64,000 nucleotides of DNA from Candidatus Gracilibacteria bacterium GN02-872 (GTDB lineage Bacteria; Patescibacteriota; Gracilibacteria; BD1-5; UBA6164): assembly GCA_003260325.1 (NCBI GenBank), contig MOLU01000006.1, positions 21,919-85,918 on the forward strand, in the 5' to 3' direction. The notes under the pieces are model-generated. The model was not told where the DNA came from, made no database searches, and saw nothing but the letters and a program-made list of their open reading frames with translations. A program made the translations under genes and the position numbers. Every line of letters starts with the position of its first letter. Position 1 is the first letter of the stretch. Below, piece by piece: positions 22,369 to 41,048 of this stretch.

Positions 22369-22686
22369 ATGCCAACAATATTTACAAAAATAATAAATAG
22401 AGAAATTCCTGCAGAAATAGTTTATGAAACTAATGATTTAATCGCAATAAAAGATATAAATCCGCAAGCTTTGACTCATATTTTGATTATTCCAAAAAAA
22501 GAAATTCCGACGATAAATGATTTAGAAGAGCAAGACAAAGAACTTTTAGCGAATATGTTTTTTGCAGCAAAAAAAATTGCAAAAGATTTAAAAATAGAAG
22601 AATGATATAAACTTAAATTCAATGTTTGACCTAAATGATGACAAGAAGTATTTCACATCCACCTACATTTACTTTCTAATTTATAA
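22369..22686 (+). CDS. HIT-family nucleotide-binding hydrolase
   Basis: A 105-residue histidine-triad protein that would hydrolyse nucleoside phosphoramidates or related nucleotides. The start TIFTKIINREIPAEIVYE and middle ALTHILIIPKKEIPTINDL are the standard HIT pattern. The catalytic triad is EVFHIHLHLLSN near the C-terminus, preceded by GPKGGQ, in which glycines are UGA codons. It follows a small membrane protein and precedes a solute-binding protein gene by 6 bp. Confidence 0.93.
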
Positions 22687-22692
22687 TTTTTT

Positions 22693-24036
22693 ATGGAATA
22701 TAACAGAAACAAAATAATTTTGTTTATAGTTTGATGAATTTTGATTTTTTTCATCGTGGTTATGCTCATTATAATGCTATTTAACCAAAAAAGTAGAGAA
22801 AAGAAAACTGCAAATAATGAAAACTTTACTATTTGGATGGTTTGAGATTCTGCAGAAAGATCAACAGATTTGATTGATGGATTTAAAAAATTTTCAAAAA
22901 CAAAAAAAGATGTAGTTATAGAATCTTTCAACAATTATGAAGAATATTCTTATGCTTTGACAAATGCTATCGCTAACGGAACAGCTCCTGATGTATTTGT
23001 ACTAAATAGTAACGAAAAAGAATCTATTTTTCAATGACAAACTACTTGAATAGAACCAGATATAGTAAATCCAAATTCTTTTAGAAAAGATTATAAAACT
23101 TTTTTATCTGACCAATTGATAGCAAAAACTGACAAATGAGTTGATTATTTAGTTTGAATGCCTGTTTGATACGAAGTTTTGTGAGTATTTTATAATAGAA
23201 GGTTTGTAAATGGTTCTGATGTAGATAGTGCTTCTTCGCTTAGATCAGCCGTTAAAAAACTTAAAGAAAAAAATCCAGATTCTATTCCAGTTGCAATTTG
23301 AAACTGAGCAGCAGTTGATTTTGCTGAAGATATAGCCACTCAATTTATATTAACTGCGTGAGAAAATAGATCAATAGAGCAATTAGACAGAAAAGCTATT
23401 CAAAAATGATTATGAAATTATGTAGATTTTTGAAATGAAGAGTGAGATAATAAGTATAATACAAGATTAGAAGAGATGAAAATAGCAAAACAAACTTGAG
23501 TTGATTTATTTTCAAAAGGAGAAACTCTTATAATCGCAGGATATCCTAGACTTATTGAAAAAATAAGTGATAAGTGATTTAGTAGCAACTTTTTAGCAGC
23601 AGCTCCATTTCCAAATGAATGAGAAAAAAGCTGAAAGGCACTGGTAAACTATAATTACTTTGTTATAAATAAAGATACAAACAAACTTGATGTTGCAAAT
23701 TTATTTATGCAATATTTATTTAGTAATGATTGAATAAAAACTTTTTTGGAAGCTTATCCTTACTATTTGCCAGCAGTTAGCGAGTTTGACAAATGAAATG
23801 AAGATCAAAAAATTCATAAAAATTACAATATAAGAATTGCTGATTTTTACAATGATTCCTTAGAATACACAACTTTTGATAAATGATTGAAAACTGATTA
23901 TGATGAGAAATTAAAAGCTATGCTTGATAATGAAAGAACTGTAATTGATGAATTTTCAAAACTACAAAAAGTCACAAATTGTAGAACTTCAAAGATTTTT
24001 TCTCAAAAAGATATTTGAAAAAATTGTGATAATTAA
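22693..24036 (+). CDS. Membrane-anchored extracellular solute-binding protein (ABC sugar-type)
   Basis: A 447-residue protein with an uncleaved-looking N-terminal membrane segment (IILFIVGGILIFFIVVMLII, residues 7-26) and an extracytoplasmic binding domain. Features of the family 1 solute-binding fold are FTIWMVGDSAERSTDLIDGF, the AIANGTAPDVFVLNS segment and the hinge-like GMPVGYEVLGVFYNRRFV. There is no lipobox, so it stays anchored by its N-terminal helix. No permease or ATPase genes are nearby, which is unusual for an ABC receptor. It may work with a distant transporter or as a receptor. A terminator follows directly. Confidence 0.8.
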
Positions 24037-24039
24037 AAT

Positions 24040-24070
24040 AGTCTAGGGAAACCTAGACTTTAATTTTTTA
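24040..24070 (+). terminator. Terminator between the solute-binding protein gene and hemW
   Basis: Stem AGTCTAGG/CCTAGACT, then TTAATTTTTT. It ends only about 5 bp before the hemW ATG, so hemW may depend on readthrough or on a promoter inside the upstream gene. Confidence 0.7.
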
Positions 24071-24074
24071 AAAA

Positions 24075-25196
24075 ATGAAAAATATAAATAGCTACATACA
24101 CATCCCTTTTTGCAATAAAAAATGCAAATATTGCAGATTTGCGTCCTTTTCCTGACTAAATCAATTAGCAATAAACAACTATGTAAACTTCTTGTGCAAA
24201 GAGATAATTTCAACAAATTGAAAATATTGTTTGGACACGATTTACTTTTGATGATGAACTCCAACAACTTTGAGTTTAAGTCAATTTGAAAAAATATTTT
24301 TAAGCTTAAGAGAAAAATTTACTTTCTCTGAAAATATAGAAATCTCTATAGAATCAACTCCAGAGATGGTTACGATTCAAAGTCTAGAGTGATGGGAAAA
24401 GCTATGAGTAAATAGACTGAGTGTATGAATACAAAGCCTAAATCCAAAAACTCTGAAGGAAATTCAAAGATCAGAAAAATGAGATATTTTACAGTGTTTT
24501 GAAACTTTAGAAAAATATTTTCAAAAAAGTAAAAAAATATATTTTTCTCTTGATTTCATTATTGGACTGCCATTTATGAAAAAATGAGAACTTTTAGAAA
24601 ATATAAAATTTTTGCTTGAAAACTATATCTTTGTAAAGCATATATCAGTTTATATGCTGGAAGAGTATTATGAAGTTCCTGAAGAAATAGACTCAAAGTT
24701 TGAAAATATTATTTATCCAAATTCTTGGAAAGCAAACTCTATTCCAGAAGAAGATTATTTGGAAGAATATGTATCAATAAAAGCTTATTTAAAAGAAAAA
24801 TGATTTTTCCAATACGAAATTTCAAATTTTGCAAAACCTGGATTTGAATGCAAGCACAATTGTTGATACTGGAGCCACAAAGAAAACTTAGCTTTCGGGC
24901 TTTGAGCTCACGGTTTTGTTGAAAATACTCGTTTCTCAAATAGTGAGAATTTTATTGATTATTATGCAAAAAGGAATATTTTTAAAGAAAACTTGAGTGA
25001 AGAAAATATTTTTTTTGAAAAAGTAATGTTTTCAATTAGAACAAAATGAATTTCAAAATGCGATTTAAAACAGCTAAATCAAGAAAAAGTAAATTATTTT
25101 TTAAAAATTTGATATTTAGAAGAAAAATGAGAGAAAATAATTTTGGCTGAAAAAGCAGTTTTGCTTTTAGATTACATCTTAAGTGAGATTTTATAA
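24075..25196 (+). CDS. hemW: Radical SAM heme chaperone HemW-like protein
   Basis: A 373-residue radical SAM protein. The start NSYIHIPFCNKKCKYCRFAS holds the Cys-x3-Cys-x2-Cys iron-sulfur motif, including the extra residues typical of HemW/HemN. Further family segments are IYFGGGTPTTLS, VNRLSVGIQSLNPKTL, YFSLDFIIGLPFM and FQYEISNFAKPGFECKHN. All three glycines of GGG are UGA codons. HemW proteins insert heme, while HemN oxidises coproporphyrinogen. The missing HemN-specific N-terminus favours HemW. No heme genes are nearby. Its stop overlaps the stop of the convergent methyltransferase gene by 6 bp. Confidence 0.9.
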
Positions 25197-25922
25197 ATTA
25201 TTTTTTAAAATAGAAATAAAATTTCTTCAATTATCAAAAAGTCGATTCTCAATTATTTCAAAATCGGCTTTTCTAAACAAAAAATCTAATTCTTCCAAAG
25301 TAAAACAGTGATAATAACGATAAAATCAAGAGAATTTTATAGAAAAATCTTTACTTTGAAAATCTTTTTCTTTTTGTTTTTCTTCAAAATCCGATTCATT
25401 TTGAAAATCTTTTTTCGTAAAAACAACTTCAGAATTTTTAAATTTTTCTTTATTTATTTCTGAATCCAAAGCCCAATTTGTCAAAAAAATAATCGAATCT
25501 TTTTTTAGAATATTTTTCAGAGACAAAAGAGTTTTTTCCCTTTGCTTTAAAAACATTTTATGATGAAAAGACGCGATAAAAAAGACAAAATCAAACTCTT
25601 TTCATTGTAATTTGTCTAAGTTTTCCATATCTAAAAGCTGGAAATTATGACTTGGAAAATTTATTTTTGCCTCATTTATCATCTCAATTGAAGAATCAAC
25701 TCACAAATAATCAAAATCATTTCTTCAAGTGATTTCAGCTATTTGCTCAAGTAATCTTCAACTTCAACATCAAACATCTAAAATCGATATTTTTTCTTTT
25801 TTCTCAGTTTTTAAAAAATATTTTTCTAAAAAATAGTTTATTTCTTCCCATTTCATATTTTTTCTTGATTTTGAGAATCATTTAGCTATTTTATCGTATG
25901 TTTGGATGAAGGTTTTGTTCAT
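25191..25922 (-). CDS. Class I SAM-dependent methyltransferase (Trm9/ALKBH8-like)
   Basis: A 243-residue methyltransferase. Motif I is ISILDVGCGSGRLLEQI near residues 55-71, in which three glycines are UGA. YLGVDSSIEMINEAK is motif II and FDFVFFIASFHH is the post-motif region. The start NKTFIQTYDKIAKGFSKSR with KWEEINYFLEKY resembles the tRNA wobble methyltransferase group (Trm9-like), but the substrate is uncertain. It overlaps hemW tail to tail over a palindromic TTATAA, so one 6-bp sequence gives both stop codons. It lies 49 bp behind argS? No: argS lies upstream in map order and is transcribed towards it. Confidence 0.8.
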
Positions 25923-25971
25923 AATTATAGTATAAATCTTATAATTTTATAAGTTGAAAAGCAGACTGTTT

Positions 25972-27726
25972 CTACATCTCTTCTGGCATCTCAATCGCAA
26001 GAATATCAAAACAATCTTTCAAAATCTTTGCAAATAAATCAACAAGCAAAATCCTCAAATTTTTCTTTCAAAAATCCTCTTCTCACAAAATATTTACAGA
26101 ATTATAAAGTGAATTAAAAGCTTTTGTAAGCTCAAAAACATAAGCGCAAAGTACGTGTGGCATATTTTTTTCAGCTGTTTCTTGTAAAATATTTTTATAA
26201 TCAGAAAGAAGCTTCACCAAAGCAATTTCTTCATCAAAGTCAAATCTTCAAATATTTTTTAAATCTAACTTTTCTCAAACTTTTGATAAAATCTTTTTTG
26301 CTCTGACGTAAGAATACTGAATATAAGGTCCACTGTTTCCTTCAAAAGTCATAAATTCGTCCCAATCAAAAACTACATTATTTTCTCTTGATTTTTTTAA
26401 ATATCCGTATTTTATAGCTCAAATTCAAATTATTCTTGAAAGATTTTCTAATTCTTCTTCTGAAAAATCTTGTCTTTTTTCTAAAATAATTTTTCTTGCT
26501 CTGTTTTTGCTTTCATTAAGTAAATCTTCTAGTTTTATGATTTTTCATTTTCTCGTGCTCATTGCTCATTCTTTTAGGCTTATGAATCAATTTGGAGCAT
26601 GAATAAGCTGAATTTGTCATAACCATCCTGCATTTTTTGCTATTTCAAAGGCTTGTCTGAAGTGAAGTGATTGTCTGACATCAACAAAATAAATTATTTT
26701 ATATGGATTCCAGTTTTGGATTCTGTACTTTATTGCTGCTAAGTCTGAAGCTAGATAACCGTGACTTCAGTCTCTTTTTGCTAAAACACAGCTAGGAATT
26801 TTTAAATTTTCTGCAAACTCAACTCAAACAGAATTATCCGAATTTTTTGTTGCAACTTTTTTTTCTACAAGCTCGCTAACTATATCTTTCATAGAATATT
26901 TCAAATCTGGATAATCTTCCAATTTTGGCAAACCTAAGCCTTCATAAAAACTTTCTCAAATATTATAATCTGGTTCAACATTTAAATTTTTTAGTTGTTT
27001 TCTTAGCTCTATAATCGAATAATTTGTAAATTTTTTCCAAAGCTCAATTGAGTCTTTATTTCAGGTAGAAAGTTTTTTAAATTCTTGTCTTGTTTGCTCT
27101 TCTAGTTCACTATTTTCTCACTGTTTTTCTATTTCATTTGTGATTTTTATGTATAATTCTAGCAAATGATTTATAGCATCCTCTTGCAATTTCTTCTCAT
27201 CTCACCAAAGCTTAAAAGCCATAATCAGCTTTCAAAAAATAATTCCCCAGTCTCAAATATGTGAATCAGAAATAACTCTAAATCAAAGTTTTTTATAAAT
27301 TCAAATCATTGCTTGTCAAATATTTGGAGTGCACATATGCCCTATATGAAGCGGTTTTCAAACATTTGGTCAAATATAATCAATAAAAATAATTTTTCCT
27401 TCTCAATCAGTAAAAACGTCTTTTTCAGAAAAATATTTATAATCTTGTAAAAAAATTTCTGTAAAAATACTTTTATCAAGTTTTATGTTTATATAAGGTC
27501 AAGCTTGAGAAACATCAGTTATTTCTGGATATTTTTTTAATTCTTCTATAATTTCTTTTCAAATCTCAATTGGACTTTTTTTCAGTTCTTTTGCTAGCAA
27601 AAATGGTCAAAATGCAAAATCTCAAAGATCTTTTTTAGGAGGATTTTCTAAAATTATTTCGGAATTTTCGATAGAATACAGTTCTTTGATTATTTTTTTC
27701 AGGATTTCTTGTAATTTAGTTTTCAT
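25972..27726 (-). CDS. argS: Arginyl-tRNA synthetase
   Basis: A 584-residue class I synthetase charging tRNA-Arg. The N-terminal Add1 domain is present (KDLGDFAFGPFLLAKEL). The catalytic domain begins with FIDYIGPNVGKPLHIGHM, the ArgRS form of the HIGH motif, followed by SDSHIGDWGIIFGKLIM. Later segments are LAKRDGSHGYLASDLAAI, the MSTRKGKIIKLEDLL loop and GNSGPYIQYSYVRAKKIL of the anticodon-binding side. Length and order are normal. It has its own promoter and is the only gene of its unit before the methyltransferase. Confidence 0.95.
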
Positions 27727-27753
27727 AATTTCAACTTAGAAAATATTTTTTTT

Positions 27754-27781
27754 ATTATAAAATAAAAGTTTGAAAAAGCAA
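27754..27781 (-). promoter_or_regulatory. Promoter of argS
   Basis: On the minus strand TTGCTT (27776-27781) and TATAAT (27754-27759) are separated by 16 bp. Confidence 0.6.
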
Positions 27782-27800
27782 TAAAAAAATAAAGAGAACA

Positions 27801-27826
27801 AAAAAACAACCAAATTGGTTGTTTTT
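27801..27826 (-). terminator. Terminator of the VirB6-like gene
   Basis: Perfect palindrome AAACAACCAAATTGGTTGTTT-type stem flanked by A and T runs, 2 bp behind the UAA of the upstream gene. Confidence 0.8.
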
Positions 27827-27827
27827 T

Positions 27828-29993
27828 TTAGTTATTACTAATTCATAATAATCTTTTTATTTCTGCTACTTCTCTCTCACTTAATCAAACTTTATTTAAT
27901 TGAGACTCTATTACTGACAAATTAGCTCTTATTATATTCTCGTTTGATCAGAAATGAGTTTTTATTGAATTTGCTATAGCTTGTCAGTCACCATTCAATT
28001 CTAATTTTTTATTTCCTTGTCAATTAACATTTGGTAAATTAATATCTTTGTTTTCAACATTTATGTTAATTGCAGATTGAGAGTCTGATTGATTAGATCA
28101 AGACGATTCAGGGATAACAGAGTTAGAACTCTTAAGAAAGTCTATTAAATCATTTTCATTTATAGAATCTTTACCAACTATATTTCTATAAAATCACCTA
28201 GTAACATCACTTTGACTAAATCAATCCGCACTTACTAAAATTTTTGATAAATTTTCAACATTTTTAATATTATCAGCTTTAATTCTATCAAATCAAGATG
28301 CTTTAAATACTTCAGTTGCTTTCTCTCTATATTTAGGATCAGTTAATAATTCATTATTTGTCTTTATTTGATTCAATAATTTACTTATTGCATTTTGTCT
28401 AAATGATTGATTTTTTTCATTTCACTTCATTTCAATAAGAGTTCTATTTAATTCATTAATTGCTTGTGAATTTTGACTATTATTTAATCAAAATTTTCAA
28501 GCTAAATCATCTGCTTTTACAGATGAATATCATTGTAATGCTCACAAAGCCTTATTAGGGAGTTGTTGAAGAGAATCAAGTGTTTGTCCTCCAGGTAATA
28601 TAGGAGTAAATTGGGGAATCTTAGTAGCAAGCTCTCAAACAGATTCTCAGAACCTTGAAATTGGCATAATAATTTCTTGTGTAATTTGAGATTGTTTTAA
28701 AGCTGCCATAACAGCTCACCAAAGAACAACTATTCAAAATATCTTTAAAATAAGTGCTCAAATTACTCACAATGCTCAGTCTCAAATTGTTTTTAAGAAA
28801 TCTGTAACAGATAAGTCATTTGAAACAGCTCACTCTACAGTTAAAGTAAAATCTCAGATTTTTACTTCTTTATCTTTAACAGTTAAATCAGTAGTTACTC
28901 AAGTCATTCATTTTCAAGAAACAAATATGAAAAATATTCAGAAACTTAAAGCAAGCATAGCATAAACAGGAGTCAGAGTCAGAGCTATAAATTCTTTAAA
29001 ATTAAATTTCTGTAAAAATCAATTTCCTCATCATCATTTCTTGAAAAAGTACATTATTCAGAAAAGCGGTGCCAACATCATAAAAATCCATAACCGAATT
29101 CATCTTATCATCAAAGCAAGTCAAAGTGCTATCATCAGAATCGCGTAAACAACAATGAAAAGCAAATCAAAAACTACTTTTACAACTATGTCTCATATAG
29201 TTTTTATTTGATCTCTTAGTTGTTTCTCATCTATTTTACTAATTCACTCAATATTTACTAATCAATAAGTATAAAGTCAAACTATACCAAAAATACCATC
29301 AGCAGCTTTATCACTTTTTAATAACTTTGCAACTGAAATTTTTTCTGTTCAACAAGAATATATCTGATTTGAAGGAGTTTTTTTACTTGAGTCAGTTCAT
29401 TCTTGTTCTCAAAGAACTCATAGATTTAAAGTACAATTTTTTGGAATATCCACTTTTGACATTTGAGATTCATAATCTTGAAAAACTTCAAAGGGAAGAT
29501 TTAAGGCTGAAATAGTCAGAATTGAAGATAATGAAACAAAAAATTGAACAATAAACCAAGAAAAAGGAACTATCAAAATTCAAACTATGAATCTAGGAAG
29601 TGCTTGCTTCAAAGCAAAGTCTCATTGAGTTCAAACTATATTTGCAAAAGCTATCGCAATTAAAATGAAAGCAAAAGCAAAATAAACTATGTTTGACATC
29701 AAAACCCATATATCTTTTAGGTTTTTTGAAAGACCAAAAACAGTACCACTAGTCCATTCTGGTGTTAAAAACAAAGTTACAAGATAAGTAAGAGCTCAAA
29801 GAAGTACAGAAATAATAGTGGAAATCCACGTTGTAATTTGAATAAATCAGTCTTCTATTTTTTTGAAATCTACGTCATTTTGAGCACTAGCAAACGAAAA
29901 ATCCGTCATCAAAAAATATAATCAGAAAAATACTGCTATTTTTGTTAAAAATAGCTTATGTTTAAATAAAGCTTGTTTGATTTTAGTAAACAT
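27828..29993 (-). CDS. Large polytopic membrane protein, VirB6/TrbL-like
   Basis: A 721-residue membrane protein. An N-terminal signal-like helix (LFLTKIAVFFGLYFLMTDF) is followed by a periplasmic segment. Further hydrophobic segments include IQITTWISTIISVLLGAL, VYFAFAFILIAIAFANIV, FIVGILIVPFSWFIVQFF, LFIVVYAILMIALGLALM and LWIFMMLAPLFGIMYFF. The last one (RxxRLWIFMMLAPLFG) is the part most like VirB6/TrbL of type IV secretion systems. The C-terminal third is a hydrophilic, Asn/Ser/Gln-rich cytoplasmic or external tail. No VirB4 or VirD4 gene is close, so a complete secretion system is not shown. Glycines in the helices are largely UGA. Confidence 0.6.
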
Positions 29994-30137
29994 ATTTTTT
30001 GTTTTATCTTGTTAAATTCATTTTTATTTATTTAATAAATCTTATCACACTTTTTTTTTTATTGCAAAAATTTAATAGTTTTAGAAAATTAAAAAATATT
30101 TTTTAGATTCTAAATCTAGTTCAAGATAAAAATAATT

Positions 30138-30176
30138 ACAAAAAAAAGACTTAGAAAAAATATTTCTAAATCTTTT
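30138..30176 (-). terminator. Terminator of rpoC
   Basis: Stem AAGATTTAGAAA/TTTCTAAGTCTT (one mismatch) followed on the minus strand by TTTTTTT, just behind the rpoC UAA. Confidence 0.8.
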
Positions 30177-30180
30177 TTGT

Positions 30181-34215
<4,035 letters not shown>

Positions 34216-34263
34216 TTATTTTATAGTTAAGTAAATAATTTTTTGAAGTTTTTTAAAATATTT

Positions 34264-37740
<3,477 letters not shown>

Positions 37741-37784
37741 AACAAAAAAATATTTTAAATAAGTAAGATAAAGGCAAAGGACGG

Positions 37785-37866
37785 GAATTACACAATCGTT
37801 GTTATCCTTATTTAAATACGAAAAATAGAGCACAACCTTACAGAATTACACAATCATAGTTGTACC
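37785..37866 (-). promoter_or_regulatory. rpoBC 5' leader with a duplicated motif
   Basis: The predicted leader RNA of about 130 nt holds two copies of GATTGTGTAATTC (in 37785-37807 and 37843-37866), each preceded by a GG..A..AAC stretch. The 13-nt core is identical in both. This looks like a repeated binding site in the untranslated leader, possibly for autoregulation of polymerase synthesis. The function is inferred from duplication and position only. Confidence 0.55.
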
Positions 37867-37875
37867 TATGAGGAG

Positions 37876-37903
37876 ATTATATTTATTTTATCTACAAAAT
37901 CAA
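37876..37903 (-). promoter_or_regulatory. Promoter of rpoBC
   Basis: On the minus strand TTGATT (37898-37903) and TATAAT (37876-37881) are separated by 16 bp; predicted start near 37869, just before the first leader repeat. Confidence 0.75.
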
Positions 37904-37983
37904 GAGATTTTTTAAAATATTTTATTTTGATTTAAAAATATTTTTTATATAATGTTTTTAAGTTAATTTCTAAAAATTTTCTT

Positions 37984-38835
37984 ATGAAAAAAATAATTTT
38001 TGTTGTTTTATCAATATTTTTACTAAACTCTTGTGAAACAAAAAATAATACAAATATTTCTAAAGATAATACTTCAACTTGACTCATTTCTAATGAAAAT
38101 ATTGAAAATCTTAAAAAAGATGATTTAGAAAAATGAAAAAAATTAATAAATAAAATAATAACTCAAATGTGAGATACAACTTTACCTGAAAATCAAAGAG
38201 AAATTTTAATTGATTTCAGTGAACCTGTTTATCTTAGACTTCATGATGATTGAAGTTTTTCTGAACTTGTTTATGATGAAAAAACTGATACTGTTATTCC
38301 TACAAAATCTAGAAAAAGTATAAATAAAATGCAGAAACTTGATAAAATTCTCTATCCTATACTTTCTGAAAATGAAGCTGTTTGTAAAGCTTGAGAGAAA
38401 AAAATGACTGTTGAGTGATGATATTATACTGCTTGTTTAGCTGATTATTATGAATGATGTGGTGATGGTATGTGATGTTGATGAAACAAAGATGATAACT
38501 GAGAAAACTCAACTCAATATTTTATTCCTGAAGTAAATTTAGTTGATAATAGATTAAATAACTATATAGGTCCTTCTTGGCATTGAAGTTTTAATGATGA
38601 AAAGAATCGTCTTGTAATTAATAAAATAGCTAAAAATCCTTTTTGAAATCAAGACAACTATTATTGAAAATTATATTATTTTAAAAATATTATTTTCCTA
38701 GATTTTTATGATAAAGATTTTAAATATCTTTACACAGAAGTTTTTATGTTTAATTGAAAAAAATCAATTGGATTTAGATATAATAAATACCTAAAAGATC
38801 ATAGGAGATTCCTTGAAACTGTCCATATGAAATAA
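37984..38835 (+). CDS. Lipoprotein of unknown function
   Basis: A 283-residue secreted lipoprotein. The signal KKIIFVVLSIFLLNSC ends in a lipobox (LNSC) at residue 17. The mature part is acidic, with a central cysteine- and glycine-rich stretch (YEGCGDGMCGGGNKDDNGEN) whose glycines are mostly UGA, and a segment NYIGPSWHGSFNDEKNR. No known domain was recognised. It is divergent from rpoB and lies 102 bp before mltG. Confidence 0.75.
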
Positions 38836-38937
38836 TAAACTTTTGTTTGTTATTTTTTTGTAATATTTTTGCAAAAATTTGGAATAATAAACTTTATAAG
38901 TATAATAAAAAATATCTTAATCTTTGAAAAAAATAAA

Positions 38938-39990
38938 ATGAATTTCAGACAAAATGCATTAAACAGACAAAAAAAACCAAGTAAAAATTATATTTTTTAT
39001 ATCTTAGTAATTGTTATAATTCTATGATTTTCAGTAAAATACAAATATGATAACTTCCCAACTGAAACTGAAATAAAAGAAAGTAGAAGCATTATAATCA
39101 AAAAATGAGATACTTTTTCTACCCTTGGAGAAAAAATTCCTGAGTTTAACAGTATTTTTTATAAATTATACATAAGATTTAATCCTCCGAGTTTTGAATT
39201 GAAAGAATGAAGTTATAAAATAGAAAAATGAAAAAATATTATTGAAACAATTGAAAGTTTGAAAAAAACAGCTCCATTAACAAATAATGTAACAATTCTA
39301 GAATGATGGAATATTTATGATATAGATAAAACTTTGGCTAGCAAATGACTTATTTCAGAGTGAGAGTACATAAATTACGTTACAAGTTCAGAAAAAATAG
39401 TAGCTTTGAAACAATTTTTTCCTTTTTTAGATTTAAATTTAGAAAGTTTAGAAGGTTATTTATATCCTGATACTTATAGTGTTGATTCTGCAACTTTCAA
39501 AATAAATAATTTTGTAATTATGCAACTTGAGGAATTTGAGAAAAAAGTTTATGAAAAGCTTTTCAAAGATAAACATGATAACAAAACTATTTATGATGTT
39601 ATAAATTTAGCTTCAATTGTGGAGAAAGAGGAAAGCATAACTGAAAATAAAGCAACAGTTGCTTGAATTCTCAAAAAAAGATTAAATGCTTGATGGCAAA
39701 TTTGAGCTGATGCTACAGTTTGTTATGCTTTTAAACTACCTACAAAAGAATGTACTCCAAAAAAGGTTTTAGAGTATCTGTATGAAAAAAATGATTACAA
39801 TACAAGACAAAAAAAATGACTTCCAAAAACTCCAATCTGAAATCCTAGTTATGAGACTATTGAAGCAACTCTAAATGATAAAAAAACAGAATATTGGTAT
39901 TATCTACATGATTTATCTGGAAAAATTTATTATTGAAAAACTGATGCAGAGCACGAAGCAAATAAAAAAAATTTTATGAATAAAAAATAA
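38938..39990 (+). CDS. mltG: Endolytic murein transglycosylase MltG (YceG)
   Basis: A 350-residue membrane-anchored lytic transglycosylase that cleaves nascent glycan strands and sets chain length. A single membrane helix (NYIFYILVIVIILGFSVKY) lies at residues 18-36. A LysM-like region precedes the catalytic domain. Family motifs are NLESLEGYLYPDTYSVDS, LASIVEKEESITENK with the catalytic glutamate near residue 225, IGADATVCYAF and YNTRQKKGLPKTPIGNPS. With the PBP and L,D-transpeptidase it indicates active peptidoglycan metabolism. Confidence 0.93.
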
Positions 39991-40008
39991 ATTTTAATTT
40001 AAAAAATT

Positions 40009-40896
40009 ATAAATAAAAAAATATTAGCAATTTGAATAATTTCAAGTTTAACTTTACTTTCTTGTACACAAAACAATTCTGAAAATACAGTAAATAATTC
40101 TTGAGCAACTGAGCATAGAAAATAATGCTTCTTGAGCTCTAGATAACACTATAAATAATATTTCAAATATAGATAAAGCAAAAGCTATTTTAAAAGCATT
40201 TGAAAACAATAATGCAGAAGTTACAAAATACATGAATTCTGAAAAATATATACAACACAATTTGTGAGCAGCTGATTGAGTAGAAGCATTTAAAAATACT
40301 ATTGCTTTTTTCAAAGATAAAGGTGTTGGTGTAGGGATTTTAAGAGAATTTGAAGATTGAGATTTTATAATTTTACATTCAAATTATAATTATTGAGATT
40401 TTGAAACTTCAACTTTTGATGTTTTTCGTTTTGAAAATGGTTTAGCAGTAGAGCATTGGGATAATTCTCAAGTTATCACTGAAAATAGTGTAAACTGAAG
40501 TTCTATGATTGCTTGAGGAAATGAGTTAACAGATTTAGGAAAAACTGATAAAAATAAAGAATTGGTTGAAAAGTTTGCAAATGATGTTTTAAAAGATAAA
40601 AAAACTGAAGATATTGAAAAATATTTTTCAAGTAAATTTATACAACACGATCCAGCAACAGCAGCCTGAACAGCTGGAATAAAAAAGCTCTTGAAAAAAT
40701 AAATTATGAAAAAATTCACAAAATCCTTTGACAATGAAATTTTGTTTTAGTGATGAGTGAAGCAAAAATTTGATGAGAATCTAGTTCAATTTATGATTTA
40801 TATCGCTTAGAAGATTGAAAAATAATTGAACACTGGGCTACAACAGAAAAAATTCCACCAAAAACTGAATGGAAAAACCAAAACTGAAAATTTTAA
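40009..40896 (+). pseudogene. Broken NTF2/SnoaL-like lipoprotein (two frameshifts, lost start)
   Basis: Three reading frames together give one lipoprotein with a duplicated NTF2/SnoaL-like domain. Frame 1 gives the signal and lipobox (ILAIGIISSLTLLSC) but begins with ATA where ATG is expected, and stops at 40123. A +1 shift leads to YMNSEKYIQHNLGAADGVEA, VFRFENGLAVEHWDN and YFSSKFIQHDPATAAG, which stops at 40700. A second shift in an A run leads to SSIYDLYRLEDGKIIEHW and the final UAA. YIQHN/FIQHD and the repeated EHW segments mark the two domains. It is probably a dead gene, unless the shifts are sequencing errors in A runs. Confidence 0.75.
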
Positions 40897-40901
40897 GAAG
40901 T

Positions 40902-40933
40902 AAAAGGTTCACTTTGCTGTGAGCCTTTTTGTT
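40902..40933 (+). terminator. Terminator behind the NTF2-like pseudogene
   Basis: Stem AAAGGTTCAC/GTGAGCCTTT with T run. Confidence 0.8.
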
Positions 40934-41048
40934 TACTTCAAATATACAACCAATTAAAATATTTTTTAAAAAATAATAAAAATTTTTATTTTCCATTTTT
41001 TCTATTTTTAAGTATAATCTGAAAAATATTTTTTAAGTTTTTTAGAAT

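Noticed and set aside
25191..25922. Reading the methyltransferase as co-transcribed with hemW
   Set aside because: They are on opposite strands and overlap tail to tail; argS, on the same strand and upstream, is the only possible operon partner.
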